A program made the position numbers and the translations under genes. Shown here one piece after another: positions 54,821 to 64,000 of a DNA stretch of 64,000 nucleotides. Source of the DNA: Shewanella basaltis (GTDB lineage: Bacteria > Pseudomonadota > Gammaproteobacteria > Enterobacterales > Shewanellaceae); the NCBI RefSeq assembly GCF_023283885.1, contig NZ_JAKILA010000010.1, positions 82,101 through 146,100 of the forward strand, written 5' to 3'. The notes beneath the pieces were generated by a model, which was not told where the DNA came from, ran no database searches, and was given only the letters and a program-made list of their open reading frames with translations. Within the stretch, counting starts at the first letter, position 1. Each line of letters begins with the position of its first letter.

Positions 54821-56485
54821 CTACGAGGTCGATTTAGCTTGCTGTACATCAATTGTCTGTTCATCTGCTGGTGTCGCATTGGCAAATTCAGGGACAATTT
54901 CGGGGGGCGAATCCAAAAGTTCATGGATGACATGGTCTACAAAACCCGCCCCGGCAGCTTCATATAAGTTGTACACAGTGTGCACACCAGATTCTTTAAG
55001 GGACTCACCATCTTCAGCGTATTGAACAATCGCGCTGATTTTCCCTTCGTAGTTTAGCTTTTGCAGTTGCTCTACCGCAAACAAGTTACCAGCGTGATGT
55101 GGCATGGCTAACAGTACTAGCTCAAGGTGCGGCGCACGCTCTAGTTTTTCCCAAAAGTCGGTATCGCTTGCATCACCTTGTACAACGTTGCGGCCTTCGC
55201 TGCGGTGAAAGTCCACCAATTCTTGCTTGTGTTCAATCCCTAAAATTTCACCAGTGTATTTAGCGCGCAATTCATCGTAAGCACCAGAGCCTATTCGGCC
55301 CATACCCAAAATTAAAAATCGCGGATTACCAATACGAATTTGTCTGTCTTCAGGGTGTAGTGGATGACGTTCAAGTTTGCTGAGCCAAGATTGATAACGT
55401 TGATATATCTTACTGACACCATTATTAAGCGGTGCAGCAAATAAAAAGCTAATGCTCAAGGCCACGGCAATAATAATTAACCATTCAGCGGGTAACCATC
55501 CCTTGTATGCGGCAACGGCGGCAACAATTAAACCAAACTCACTGTAGTTACCTAAGTTAAAAGACGCTAATAATGAGGTGCGCGAACGCAACTTAAAGCG
55601 AGTAAGCAGATATAAAAACATCATAATTTTAACTGGTACTAGGGCAACTAAAATGGCTGCTAGGCCAATATCGGCTAGGGTAGGTAGACCATTTAAACCA
55701 ATGGTTAAGAAAAAGGCGACTAAAAAGAGCTCTTTAAAGAAGTAAATTGATTTAGCTAGTTCAGATGATTTTGCATGCCCGGCCAATAAAATACCGATAA
55801 TAAGTGCACCTAAGTCCGGTTTTAGGCCAACAGCCTCAAACAACCATGCTCCCACGACAAGTGCCATCACTAAGCCAAATAGCACCAGCATTTCACCATG
55901 GCCAACCCGGTCAAATATTTTGTAAATGAGCGGGCGAACAAGTGGTAATAACAACAGACCAAAGGCCCAAACTGACGGGATATTACCTTTAGAGATGGTT
56001 AAAAAGATGACCGCGAAGATGTCTTGCATAATCAAAATACCAATAGCGACACGGCCGTATAGCGACTGCATATCACCGCTGTCTTCTAGCACTTTTACCG
56101 CAAATACCGTACTTGAAAAGCTCAATGCAAACGACACTAACATCAGTTGATTAATAGAAAAGTCGTTGAGTTGCTCTATGCCTAAAAAACCTAATAATTT
56201 AAGGATTGGCACAAAAAACAAAATAGAGCCTATTAAATGCAAGCTTGACCCCGCCCACACTTCAGCTTTAAACAAACTTTTTATATCAAGCTTAAGGCCA
56301 ATAGAAAATAGCAATAAGGTGACGCCTAAATCAGCTAATTGCTGCAAAATAGGTAAGCTGCTGTCTTCAATACCAAAGGTGAATAACACGAAGCCCGCGA
56401 CAAGATAACCAATAAGCGGCGGTAAACCAACTCGACTTACCAGCATGCCACACAATAAGGTGATAATAAGAATAGCAGGTTCCAT
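54821..56485 (-). CDS. Kef-type monovalent cation:proton antiporter (CPA2)
   Basis: The 554-aa product has about 12 membrane helices of the Na+/H+ exchanger fold ('LIGYLVAGFVLFTFGI', 'LADLGVTLLLFSIGLKLD', 'LGALIIGILLAGHAKSSELA'), then a cytoplasmic TrkA-N NAD-binding domain (about 380-510, ILGMGRIGSGAYDELR). It should move K+ or Na+ against protons under ligand control. There is no TrkA-C domain, as in short Kef-like proteins. AAGGAGTG lies just before the ATG at 56485; 11 more residues could be read upstream. It appears monocistronic. Confidence 0.9.
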   Translation of the reverse strand: MEPAILIITLLCGMLVSRVGLPPLIGYLVAGFVLFTFGIEDSSLPILQQLADLGVTLLLFSIGLKLDIKSLFKAEVWAGSSLHLIGSILFFVPILKLLGFLGIEQLNDFSINQLMLVSFALSFSSTVFAVKVLEDSGDMQSLYGRVAIGILIMQDIFAVIFLTISKGNIPSVWAFGLLLLPLVRPLIYKIFDRVGHGEMLVLFGLVMALVVGAWLFEAVGLKPDLGALIIGILLAGHAKSSELAKSIYFFKELFLVAFFLTIGLNGLPTLADIGLAAILVALVPVKIMMFLYLLTRFKLRSRTSLLASFNLGNYSEFGLIVAAVAAYKGWLPAEWLIIIAVALSISFLFAAPLNNGVSKIYQRYQSWLSKLERHPLHPEDRQIRIGNPRFLILGMGRIGSGAYDELRAKYTGEILGIEHKQELVDFHRSEGRNVVQGDASDTDFWEKLERAPHLELVLLAMPHHAGNLFAVEQLQKLNYEGKISAIVQYAEDGESLKESGVHTVYNLYEAAGAGFVDHVIHELLDSPPEIVPEFANATPADEQTIDVQQAKSTS

Positions 56486-56562
56486 AACACTCCTTGGATG
56501 AAGAATACAAAACCTCATTGTATAAGAAAAAGTTGAACTTTCGATGACTTTAATGGCTAAAA

Positions 56563-56608
56563 TGCAAAAAACAGCATCTTTAGTAACAAAAGATGCTGTT
56601 TTTAATTA
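56563..56608. terminator. Terminator after dsbD
   Basis: AAAAACAGCATCTT and AAGATGCTGTTTTT form a 14-bp stem, with T-runs on both strands. It lies about 35 bases past the dsbD stop codon and may also insulate the antiporter gene. Confidence 0.9.
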
Positions 56609-56640
56609 GTTTTTAAAATCTATTTCGCTATTTTAAAAAA

Positions 56641-58485
56641 CTACTTTGCTAATAGCAGATCCAGGTGAGCCGCAAATTCTTTTGGACCCATAAAACCCGT
56701 TACACGTAAATCTTCACGTTGCTCACCATCTTGATTGAACATCAACAAAGTCGGTAATCCCAACACACCGTAATGCTCAAGTAATTCAATATCAATATCA
56801 TCACTGGCGGTCACGTCGGCTTGCAGTAATACCATTTGGTCCATGCGCATAGCGACATCTTTATTTTTAAAGGTTATCGCTTCAAACTCTTTACAGGCCA
56901 CACACCAGTCGGCGTATAAATCTAGCATCACAGTTTTACCACTAATACTTGCTTTGTCTAACTCTACGTCTAAATCGGTCAGCGACTTAATGCGAATAAA
57001 GTGATTTTTTTCGGCGTTGCTTTTGCCCTCAACCCCCGCCTGAGTAATGCTTGGCGTATCATGACCAAAGCCTGCCATTAGCGCCTGGAAACCATAAGAG
57101 AAACTGGCTAATAATGTCAGTAATAGCAGCACACCGCGGGTCGTTTGTTTCCAGTTAAACTCAGTGAGTTTATTTTGGTGCATTAGGTATCCTGCTAATG
57201 CAACGCCCCAAATTGACCATAATAAATCAGACACTAGGCCAGGCCAGATACGGCCAATCATCACAATTGATACCGAAATCAGTAAGAAACCGAATATGGT
57301 TTTAATGATATCCATCCAGGCACCGGCACGTGGCAGAATTTTACCGCCAGAAGTACCAATAATCAGCAGTGGCACTCCCATCCCCATGCTTAATACATAC
57401 AGGGCTAAAAAGCCTTGAATTAAATCGCCAGACTGCGCCACATAAATCAATGCACCAGAAAGCGGTGCAGTAGTACAAGGTGACGCAACTAAACCCGAGA
57501 TAACGCCCATTAAAAACACGCCAATCAGGTTGCCACCTTTTTGGTTGTTCGACATGGCGTTCATTTTTTCTTGCCATTTAGATGGCAGCTTTAAATCGTA
57601 CATGCCAAACATCGACAAACTTAACAGCACAAACATGACCGCCAAGAAAATCAAAATGGCAGGGTGTTGTAGCGCCGCTTGAAACTTAAGCCCAGCTGAG
57701 GCTACCACTAAACCTAATAACGAATAAGTAATGGCCATACCTTGTACGTAAGCCATTGATAAGGTGAAAGCTTTGCCTGTAGACAGTTTTTTACCCTGCC
57801 CAACAATAATACCCGACAAAATTGGATACATAGGGAACACACAAGGCGTTAACGCTAAACCAATCCCTAAACCAAAAAAGATCAGTAACGTCCATAGCAG
57901 GCTGTCGTTTTGCAACATCTGGTTAAGGCTATCTTGTTGGGTGATCGGCGCTGCTGCCTTGGTTGTTGCTTCATCGGGTGCACCAATGACTTTTTTTGCA
58001 GTCACTGTGCCGTCATTTTCGGCAACAGCGTTAAGTTTGACTTCATTTTTGGTAGGCGGATAACACAGTGTGCCTTCCGCACATCCCATAAAGGTCACAT
58101 GAATCACGGCATCTGCGTTTGCTTGTTTTATGCCGACAGGGATTTCGACAAACGAGTAATACACTTCTTGATCGCCAAAGTATTCATCGTTATGGTTTTT
58201 GCCGCGAGGTAGCTCAATATCGCCTATCACGGCACCCTCAGCCGAAAACTGCAATTTATCGCGATATAAATAGTAACCATCGGCAATCACAAAACTGATC
58301 TTAAGCTGATTACCTTGTTGTTGGTAATCGAATGCAAATGCCTCATTAACTGGCATTAGCTTAGGTTCGTTATTTAAGAAACTAAACGTGTTACTTGAAG
58401 CATTGGCACTTTGTGCAGTAGGCGCAAGTAAAATTGATGACATCAATAACAAGGATGTGAGGCAAAGCGTGACGATTTTTTTCAT
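56641..58485 (-). CDS. dsbD: Thiol:disulfide interchange protein DsbD
   Basis: The 614-aa product carries electrons from cytoplasmic thioredoxin across the inner membrane to periplasmic DsbC/CcmG. All three redox pairs are present: the N-terminal domain pair in FMGCAEGTLCYPP (about 135/141), the membrane pair in LTPCVFPMYP and SPCTTAPLS, and the C-terminal thioredoxin-like WCVACK. A signal peptide and eight helices complete it. The start at 58485 overlaps the cutA stop codon (ATGA), so the two are translationally coupled; a longer reading adds eight residues. The cutA-dsbD pair is also seen in enterobacteria. Confidence 0.96.
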   Translation of the reverse strand: MKKIVTLCLTSLLLMSSILLAPTAQSANASSNTFSFLNNEPKLMPVNEAFAFDYQQQGNQLKISFVIADGYYLYRDKLQFSAEGAVIGDIELPRGKNHNDEYFGDQEVYYSFVEIPVGIKQANADAVIHVTFMGCAEGTLCYPPTKNEVKLNAVAENDGTVTAKKVIGAPDEATTKAAAPITQQDSLNQMLQNDSLLWTLLIFFGLGIGLALTPCVFPMYPILSGIIVGQGKKLSTGKAFTLSMAYVQGMAITYSLLGLVVASAGLKFQAALQHPAILIFLAVMFVLLSLSMFGMYDLKLPSKWQEKMNAMSNNQKGGNLIGVFLMGVISGLVASPCTTAPLSGALIYVAQSGDLIQGFLALYVLSMGMGVPLLIIGTSGGKILPRAGAWMDIIKTIFGFLLISVSIVMIGRIWPGLVSDLLWSIWGVALAGYLMHQNKLTEFNWKQTTRGVLLLLTLLASFSYGFQALMAGFGHDTPSITQAGVEGKSNAEKNHFIRIKSLTDLDVELDKASISGKTVMLDLYADWCVACKEFEAITFKNKDVAMRMDQMVLLQADVTASDDIDIELLEHYGVLGLPTLLMFNQDGEQREDLRVTGFMGPKEFAAHLDLLLAK

Positions 58486-58808
58486 GATAGTGAGTTGTCT
58501 TCTATCCATTGTAAATAAGGGCCAAAACCATTAGTGATTGGCATGGCGATGAATTCTGGTACTTCATAGGGATGCATTTGGATCACAAGCTGCTCAATAG
58601 CCTTATATTGTTTAGCCGTACATTTTATGTGCAAAGGGACTTCTTGCGACTGGCAAATGTCATTATTCCACCGATAAACTGACTCAACGACCTGACCGAT
58701 TTGAACACAAGCAGCCAATTGTTTTGCAACGAGCGCATTGGCAATCATTTTTGCGGTTTCTGCATCTGGGCAGGTGGTTAAAATAACGAGTTGCTTGGGT
58801 TTATACAT
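58482..58808 (-). CDS. cutA: Divalent-ion tolerance protein CutA
   Basis: The 108-aa product is the small trimeric CutA1 protein with a ferredoxin-like fold. Conserved segments are TTCPDAETAKMIANALV, LAACVQI, SVYRWNN, EVPLHIKC and HPYEVPEFIAMPI. It was linked to copper tolerance in E. coli, though its biochemical role is unclear. The ATG at 58808 is taken; a TTG two codons upstream is also possible. It is first in a two-gene operon with dsbD. Confidence 0.94.
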   Translation of the reverse strand: MYKPKQLVILTTCPDAETAKMIANALVAKQLAACVQIGQVVESVYRWNNDICQSQEVPLHIKCTAKQYKAIEQLVIQMHPYEVPEFIAMPITNGFGPYLQWIEDNSLS

Positions 58809-59009
58809 ATACAATCTTAAAGTTTACTTAAGTTAAAGGCGTTATACTAAAAGCGTCATCACATTACGCTTATTTAGCTAAATTTTCACTAAACAGCGAT
58901 GATATTCGTGACCAGTCTTGAAAACAGACCCGATAACCCCCACTTAAGTTTCATCGGCATAATATTTTTACGTCGCCACTTTAACAAAAAGCGATGATTA
59001 GAGGCCAAT

Positions 59010-59594
59010 ATGTTTTTTATTTTGTTGTTAATATTTGTACTTATTCCGGTAGTAGAGCTTAACGTACTGATTGAAGTCGCTAGCGCTATTGGCTCTTGGA
59101 CTACGGTTGGCCTAGTGTTATTTACCGCAGTAGTCGGGGTGTCGTTAGTGCGCAGCCAAGGGTTAAGTACATTAATGACAGTTCAGCAAAAACTGGCAAG
59201 AGGCGAGGCACCTGGGCAAGAAATTGTCGAAGGCATGATGCTGGCTGCTGCAGGTGTATTATTACTTATCCCAGGTTTTGTGACTGACTTTATTGGCTTA
59301 ATATTATTAACCCCTTTTACCCGTGCCCCCATTGCCAAATTTTTATACAAGCGTATGCAACTGCGCATGGTGACTCATGGTGGATTTAAAGCCGGTTTTG
59401 GCCCAGGACAAGGCCCATTTGGTCAGTCAGGCCCTTTTGGTGGGCAAAACCCATTTGAGCAAAATGGTAATACATTTGATGGTGATTTTGAACGTAAAGA
59501 CGAGCAGAGTCGAAGCCATCACATAGAGCAAAACAAAAGCGACAATGACATTATTGACGTTGAGCCGCTCGACCCTAAAGACGACCAAAAGTAG
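59010..59594 (+). CDS. fxsA: FxsA family membrane protein
   Basis: The 194-aa product has three or four hydrophobic helices in the first 110 residues (FILLLIFVLIPVVELNVLIE; AGVLLLIPGFVTDFIGLIL), the family pattern of FxsA, which in E. coli eases the exclusion of phage T7 by the F plasmid. After the helices comes a Gly/Pro/Phe-rich stretch (FGPGQGPFGQSGPFGGQNPF) and a charged tail, longer than in E. coli. AGAGG lies 6 bases before the ATG. It is divergent from cutA-dsbD and near groES as in related genomes. Confidence 0.92.
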   Translation: MFFILLLIFVLIPVVELNVLIEVASAIGSWTTVGLVLFTAVVGVSLVRSQGLSTLMTVQQKLARGEAPGQEIVEGMMLAAAGVLLLIPGFVTDFIGLILLTPFTRAPIAKFLYKRMQLRMVTHGGFKAGFGPGQGPFGQSGPFGGQNPFEQNGNTFDGDFERKDEQSRSHHIEQNKSDNDIIDVEPLDPKDDQK

Positions 59595-59608
59595 CCTTTC
59601 ATCATCGC

Positions 59609-59648
59609 TAAAAAGCCGCCTAAACCTGATTTAGTCGGCTTTTTTTGT
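59609..59648. terminator. Terminator after fxsA
   Basis: AAAAGCCG-CCTAAA and TTTAG-TCGGCTTTTTTT form a stem around CCTGA, about 15 bases after the fxsA stop. It overlaps the 3' end of the converging 121-aa gene. Confidence 0.85.
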
Positions 59649-59996
59649 GCTTAATTGTTTATCTTGTTTAGCCCCAAGCCAAAATGCAGTAGCGATACTG
59701 AGCGCCCAATTGGCGATAAAAAGCCATGTGAGTTGCGATAACTCTTGCGATTGTGCGTTTAGTGCGACTTTAGAGACTTCGGTGTAAATGGAGCTTAAAT
59801 CGTTAGCAACATTACCTGCCAAAATCTGTTCGGCAATCACTTGTGCTCGGGTAATGATGTGGTTCATAAACACCATAACACAGAGCAAACTGATGCTAAT
59901 AAACCCCCAACCAAGCCATTTTTTACCAAGCCAAAGTTGGCCGCTTCCAGGGCAGATAATGGCCGATAATAACGCGGCATAAATGGATTTTTTCAT
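59631..59996 (-). CDS. Small membrane protein with PGSGQ motif (unknown)
   Basis: The 121-aa product has three predicted helices (SIYAALLSAIICPGSGQLWL; WGFISISLLCVMVFM; WLFIANWALSIATAFWLG). The 'CPGSGQLWLGKKWLGWGF' motif is similar to the PGxGQ..xGK signature of TM2-type small membrane proteins, but the rest does not match them well. The function is unknown. The ribosome-binding site is weak. It converges on fxsA and may be co-transcribed from the MATE gene, 94 bases upstream. Confidence 0.65.
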   Translation of the reverse strand: MKKSIYAALLSAIICPGSGQLWLGKKWLGWGFISISLLCVMVFMNHIITRAQVIAEQILAGNVANDLSSIYTEVSKVALNAQSQELSQLTWLFIANWALSIATAFWLGAKQDKQLSTKKAD

Positions 59997-60090
59997 AACG
60001 TATTGGGCTGAGCTAAAAAGTCACGATGAATCTTATTAAGTCATCGATGTTAGCCAAAGGCAAGAGCTTGTCACTAAGGTTAATGTGAAA

Positions 60091-61557
60091 TTAATCTGCC
60101 AGGCGATTAATCGAGGCGTCAGCACGTGTAGCGGTGGCCGATAAACTTGAGTTGCTGCCAGCCACACTGTCACAAACTGAGTCATCCTGAGGCCTATCTG
60201 TATATGGCACTGTGTGCTTAATGTTAGCCGGTTCGCTAATTTGAGTTGCAAGGTAATAACACGCAATGCCCATTAACGTATTTGTGATTGGCAACGCTAA
60301 AAATACGCCCTTTACGCCACCAATATATGCGCCTAATGCCGCAAATGGCAGCATTAACAGCATTAATCGGCACAGGTTGATGACTAAAGAGCTTAATGGT
60401 CTGTGGTAGGCATTTAAGCTGGTTGCAAAAATAATCACAATGCCAAGTGGGCCATAAGCTGCGGGTAATATCATCACATAAAAACTGAGCCAATCAATAA
60501 CCAGCGGGTCGTTAGTAAACAGATGGGCTATGGCTGTCGCATTAAAATACAACGGAATAAACAACAAGGTTTGAAACACAAACACAAATTGTAATGACAT
60601 CAATAAGGCTTTTTTGGCGCGGGCAGGTTGGTTTGCCCCCAAGTTTTGCGCAATAAAAGGCATTAAGCTTGACGACAAGGCCATCACCACGATTAACAGC
60701 ACTGACTCAAGGCGAATACCCGCCCCAAAAGCGGCCACGCCAGCATGATCAATTCTGGCCAGCATGGCCATAATAATGCCATTAGCAATAGGGTTGATGA
60801 CATTCATTAATGCAGCTGGGCGAGCAATGTGGGCAAGCGCTTTCCAGTGTAAAATAAATCGCCCAAAATCAACGTTGGCAAACTCAACCAACCTACGCTT
60901 AATCACAATTAAATATCCCGCCAGCGACATTGCCACAAGCCATGACAGTGTGGTTGCAATGGCGGCACCTTGTATTTCTAAGCGTGGAAATGGGCCTATG
61001 CCAAAAATGAGTAGCGGGTCGAGAATCAAATTTACCACCGCGGCCAGCATCATGATTTTAGCCGGTGATCGGGTATCGCCAGTGGCTCGCAGCGCTTGAT
61101 TACCAACCATCAGTAGCACTAAGGCAGGGGCGCCTAAATACCAGTACCACATATAATCATTAATTAAGGGCAAACTGGCAGCGTTTGCTCCCAGTAAACT
61201 AAAAATAGGCTCAATAAACACGCAACCTAATATCGATAACCCCCAGATTATTAATAGGGTCATACACAAGGCGTCAAATAAAAATACCTTTGCTTCGGGG
61301 GCGTGGCCCGAACCGATTAAGCGCCCAAGGTTAGTTGATACCCCAGCACCAATTCCAATACCAATACTGGACACGGCTAATGTGACCGGAAAGGTAAAGC
61401 TGACTGCCGCTAAGGCTTCTGTGCCCAACTGACTGATAAAAAAGATGTCTACCAGACTGCCGCCCAGAATGGTCATAATTCCAATCAGGTTTGGCAAGGT
61501 CATATTAAGCAGCACACGACTAATAGGTGCGCTGAGCAACCCGTGTCTGTCTTTCAT
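60091..61557 (-). CDS. MATE family efflux transporter
   Basis: The 488-aa product has 12 membrane helices in two MatE halves (about 15-175 and 240-400). Family segments include 'TLPNLIGIMTILGGSLVDIFF', 'GIGIGAGVSTNLGRLIG' and 'ALSSSLMPFIAQNLGANQP'. It is a sodium- or proton-coupled drug exporter of the inner membrane; the substrate is unknown. About 60 residues follow the last helix (HTVPYTDRPQDDSVCDSVAG), a longer tail than usual. It is divergent from groES-groEL. Confidence 0.92.
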   Translation of the reverse strand: MKDRHGLLSAPISRVLLNMTLPNLIGIMTILGGSLVDIFFISQLGTEALAAVSFTFPVTLAVSSIGIGIGAGVSTNLGRLIGSGHAPEAKVFLFDALCMTLLIIWGLSILGCVFIEPIFSLLGANAASLPLINDYMWYWYLGAPALVLLMVGNQALRATGDTRSPAKIMMLAAVVNLILDPLLIFGIGPFPRLEIQGAAIATTLSWLVAMSLAGYLIVIKRRLVEFANVDFGRFILHWKALAHIARPAALMNVINPIANGIIMAMLARIDHAGVAAFGAGIRLESVLLIVVMALSSSLMPFIAQNLGANQPARAKKALLMSLQFVFVFQTLLFIPLYFNATAIAHLFTNDPLVIDWLSFYVMILPAAYGPLGIVIIFATSLNAYHRPLSSLVINLCRLMLLMLPFAALGAYIGGVKGVFLALPITNTLMGIACYYLATQISEPANIKHTVPYTDRPQDDSVCDSVAGSNSSLSATATRADASINRLAD

Positions 61558-61661
61558 CTATTCTCTAGGGTTTGGGTTTTTAAAGGTGTCGAATTCTATC
61601 AGGATTAGCGGCGCTTTAATAAAACAGACTTAAAAAAAGTGTAGTTTTTTTTAAATCGCCC

Positions 61662-61690
61662 CTTGGATCTGTGATCAATCACCCCCATAT
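61662..61690 (+). promoter_or_regulatory. Sigma-32 heat-shock promoter of groES-groEL
   Basis: A -35 CTTGGAT (61662-61668) and a -10 CCCCATAT (61683-61690) with 14 bases between them fit the sigma-32 consensus (CTTGAA, 13-17 bases, CCCCATnT). It lies about 80 bases before groES. Confidence 0.9.
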
Positions 61691-61771
61691 CACATGCATC
61701 GAGGGGAAAACCCTTATTTGTTAGTCAACAGCCTCGTTTTTTGGGCATCAAATCATTAGGAGAGTTCATAG

Positions 61772-62062
61772 ATGAATATTCGTCCATTACATGACCGCGT
61801 TATCGTTAAACGTTTAGAAGTTGAATCTAAATCTGCAGGCGGTATCGTGCTTACAGGCAGCGCAGCAGAAAAATCAACTCGCGGTGAAATTCTTGCCGTA
61901 GGCAATGGTCGTATTTCAGAAAACGGCACAGTTACACCACTTGACGTAAAAGTGGGCGACGTTGTGATCTTTAACGAAGGTTATGGCGTGAAGAAAGAAA
62001 AAATTGACGGTGAAGAAGTCTTAATCCTGTCAGAAGCTGACCTGATGGCGGTAGTAGGCTAA
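61772..62062 (+). CDS. groES: Co-chaperonin GroES
   Basis: The 96-aa product forms the heptameric lid of the GroEL chamber. It starts [14 protein letters not shown] and has the mobile loop [13 protein letters not shown] with the hydrophobic IVL that contacts GroEL. AGGAGAG lies 8 bases before the ATG. It is the first gene of the groESL operon, with a 57-base gap to groEL. Confidence 0.99.
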   Translation: MNIRPLHDRVIVKRLEVESKSAGGIVLTGSAAEKSTRGEILAVGNGRISENGTVTPLDVKVGDVVIFNEGYGVKKEKIDGEEVLILSEADLMAVVG

Positions 62063-62092
62063 GCCTCACCCATCAATCGACTTTCCAATTAA

Positions 62093-63760
<1,668 letters not shown>

Positions 63761-63780
63761 TTTTTCTGGCTTAAAACGTT

Positions 63781-64000
63781 GATTACGGCGTTGCTTTACC
63801 ACTCGTTTATGAAGAACTAAACGTCGTGGTAAAGCGCCTTGTACTAAACGTTTTATTCTGCGAAAAATACTCTACCTGGTCTAAATCGGTGATTACGGCG
63901 TTGCTTTACCACTCGTTTATGAAGAACTAAACGTCGTGGTAAAGCGCCTTGTACTAAACGTTTTATTCTGCGAAAAATACTCTACCTGGTCTAAATCGGT
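63781..64000. repeat. Tandem array of an exact 110-bp unit (at least two copies)
   Basis: 63781-63890 and 63891-64000 are identical. The unit starts GATTACGGCG and ends CTAAATCGGT. A worn piece of a further unit (CTTAAAACGTTGATTAC) precedes the first, and the window ends exactly at the end of the second, so the array may continue. Each unit encodes a hairpin: GGC, bulge GTT, GCTTTACCAC, CGTTTA, loop TGAAGAAC, then the matching arms (63787-63838 and 63897-63948), 19 base pairs in all. 110 is not a multiple of three, so it is not a protein repeat. Confidence 0.9.

Overview
The window reads as chromosomal DNA of a marine gammaproteobacterium of the order Alteromonadales, most likely Shewanella or a close relative. 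This is inferred from gene content and order, not from a search. The pointers are an ExeM-type extracellular nuclease with a C-terminal GlyGly tail, a long (367 aa) PurC, the order uvrA / yajR-type MFS / ssb, cutA-dsbD facing fxsA and groES-groEL, galK-galM, and several families of short non-coding repeats. No rRNA, tRNA, CRISPR array, prophage or intact transposase gene was seen.

Layout. 1-8 kb: end of an upstream gene, an Ig-like lipoprotein, darP (yjgA) divergent from pmbA, a second acidic lipoprotein, rimO. 8-10.6 kb: a chemoreceptor, then a gene-free stretch with two head-to-tail copies of a 269-bp inverted-repeat element. 10.6-18.4 kb: exeM, a siderophore-type TonB receptor with a Fur-box-like site, purC, an EamA transporter and a 53-residue membrane protein. 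18.5-27 kb: deaD/csdA, an M28 peptidase, uvrA, yajR-like MFS, ssb. 27-32.4 kb: small membrane or unknown proteins (DUF3861, DUF2798, DUF1499, DUF7010-like), a broken Fis-type HTH fragment and a CHASE4-GGDEF-EAL protein. 33-40.7 kb: a five-gene operon holding a tripartite RND efflux pump (outer-membrane lipoprotein, adaptor, permease) and its two-component regulators, preceded by a tandem TCTTAACC box.

41-50 kb looks like an accessory insertion: a PL7 alginate lyase, a large carbohydrate-type TonB receptor and a 993-aa modular lipoprotein, bracketed by repeat elements and associated with palindromic operator-like sites. The simplest reading is a small alginate capture and degradation locus: the lipoprotein may bind polymer, the lyase cuts it, and the receptor imports oligomers. 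A quinone oxidoreductase, an acidic unknown protein, galK-galM-DUF2391, a Kef-type antiporter, cutA-dsbD, fxsA, a MATE exporter and groES-groEL (with a clear sigma-32 promoter) complete the window. It ends in two exact copies of a 110-bp tandem unit, each encoding a strong hairpin; the array probably continues beyond the window.

The least explained items are the 110-bp tandem array after groEL, the three families of palindromic elements (one inserted exactly at a stop codon), and the lyase / TonB receptor / duplicated lipoprotein set. No clearly novel defence or mobile system was identified.
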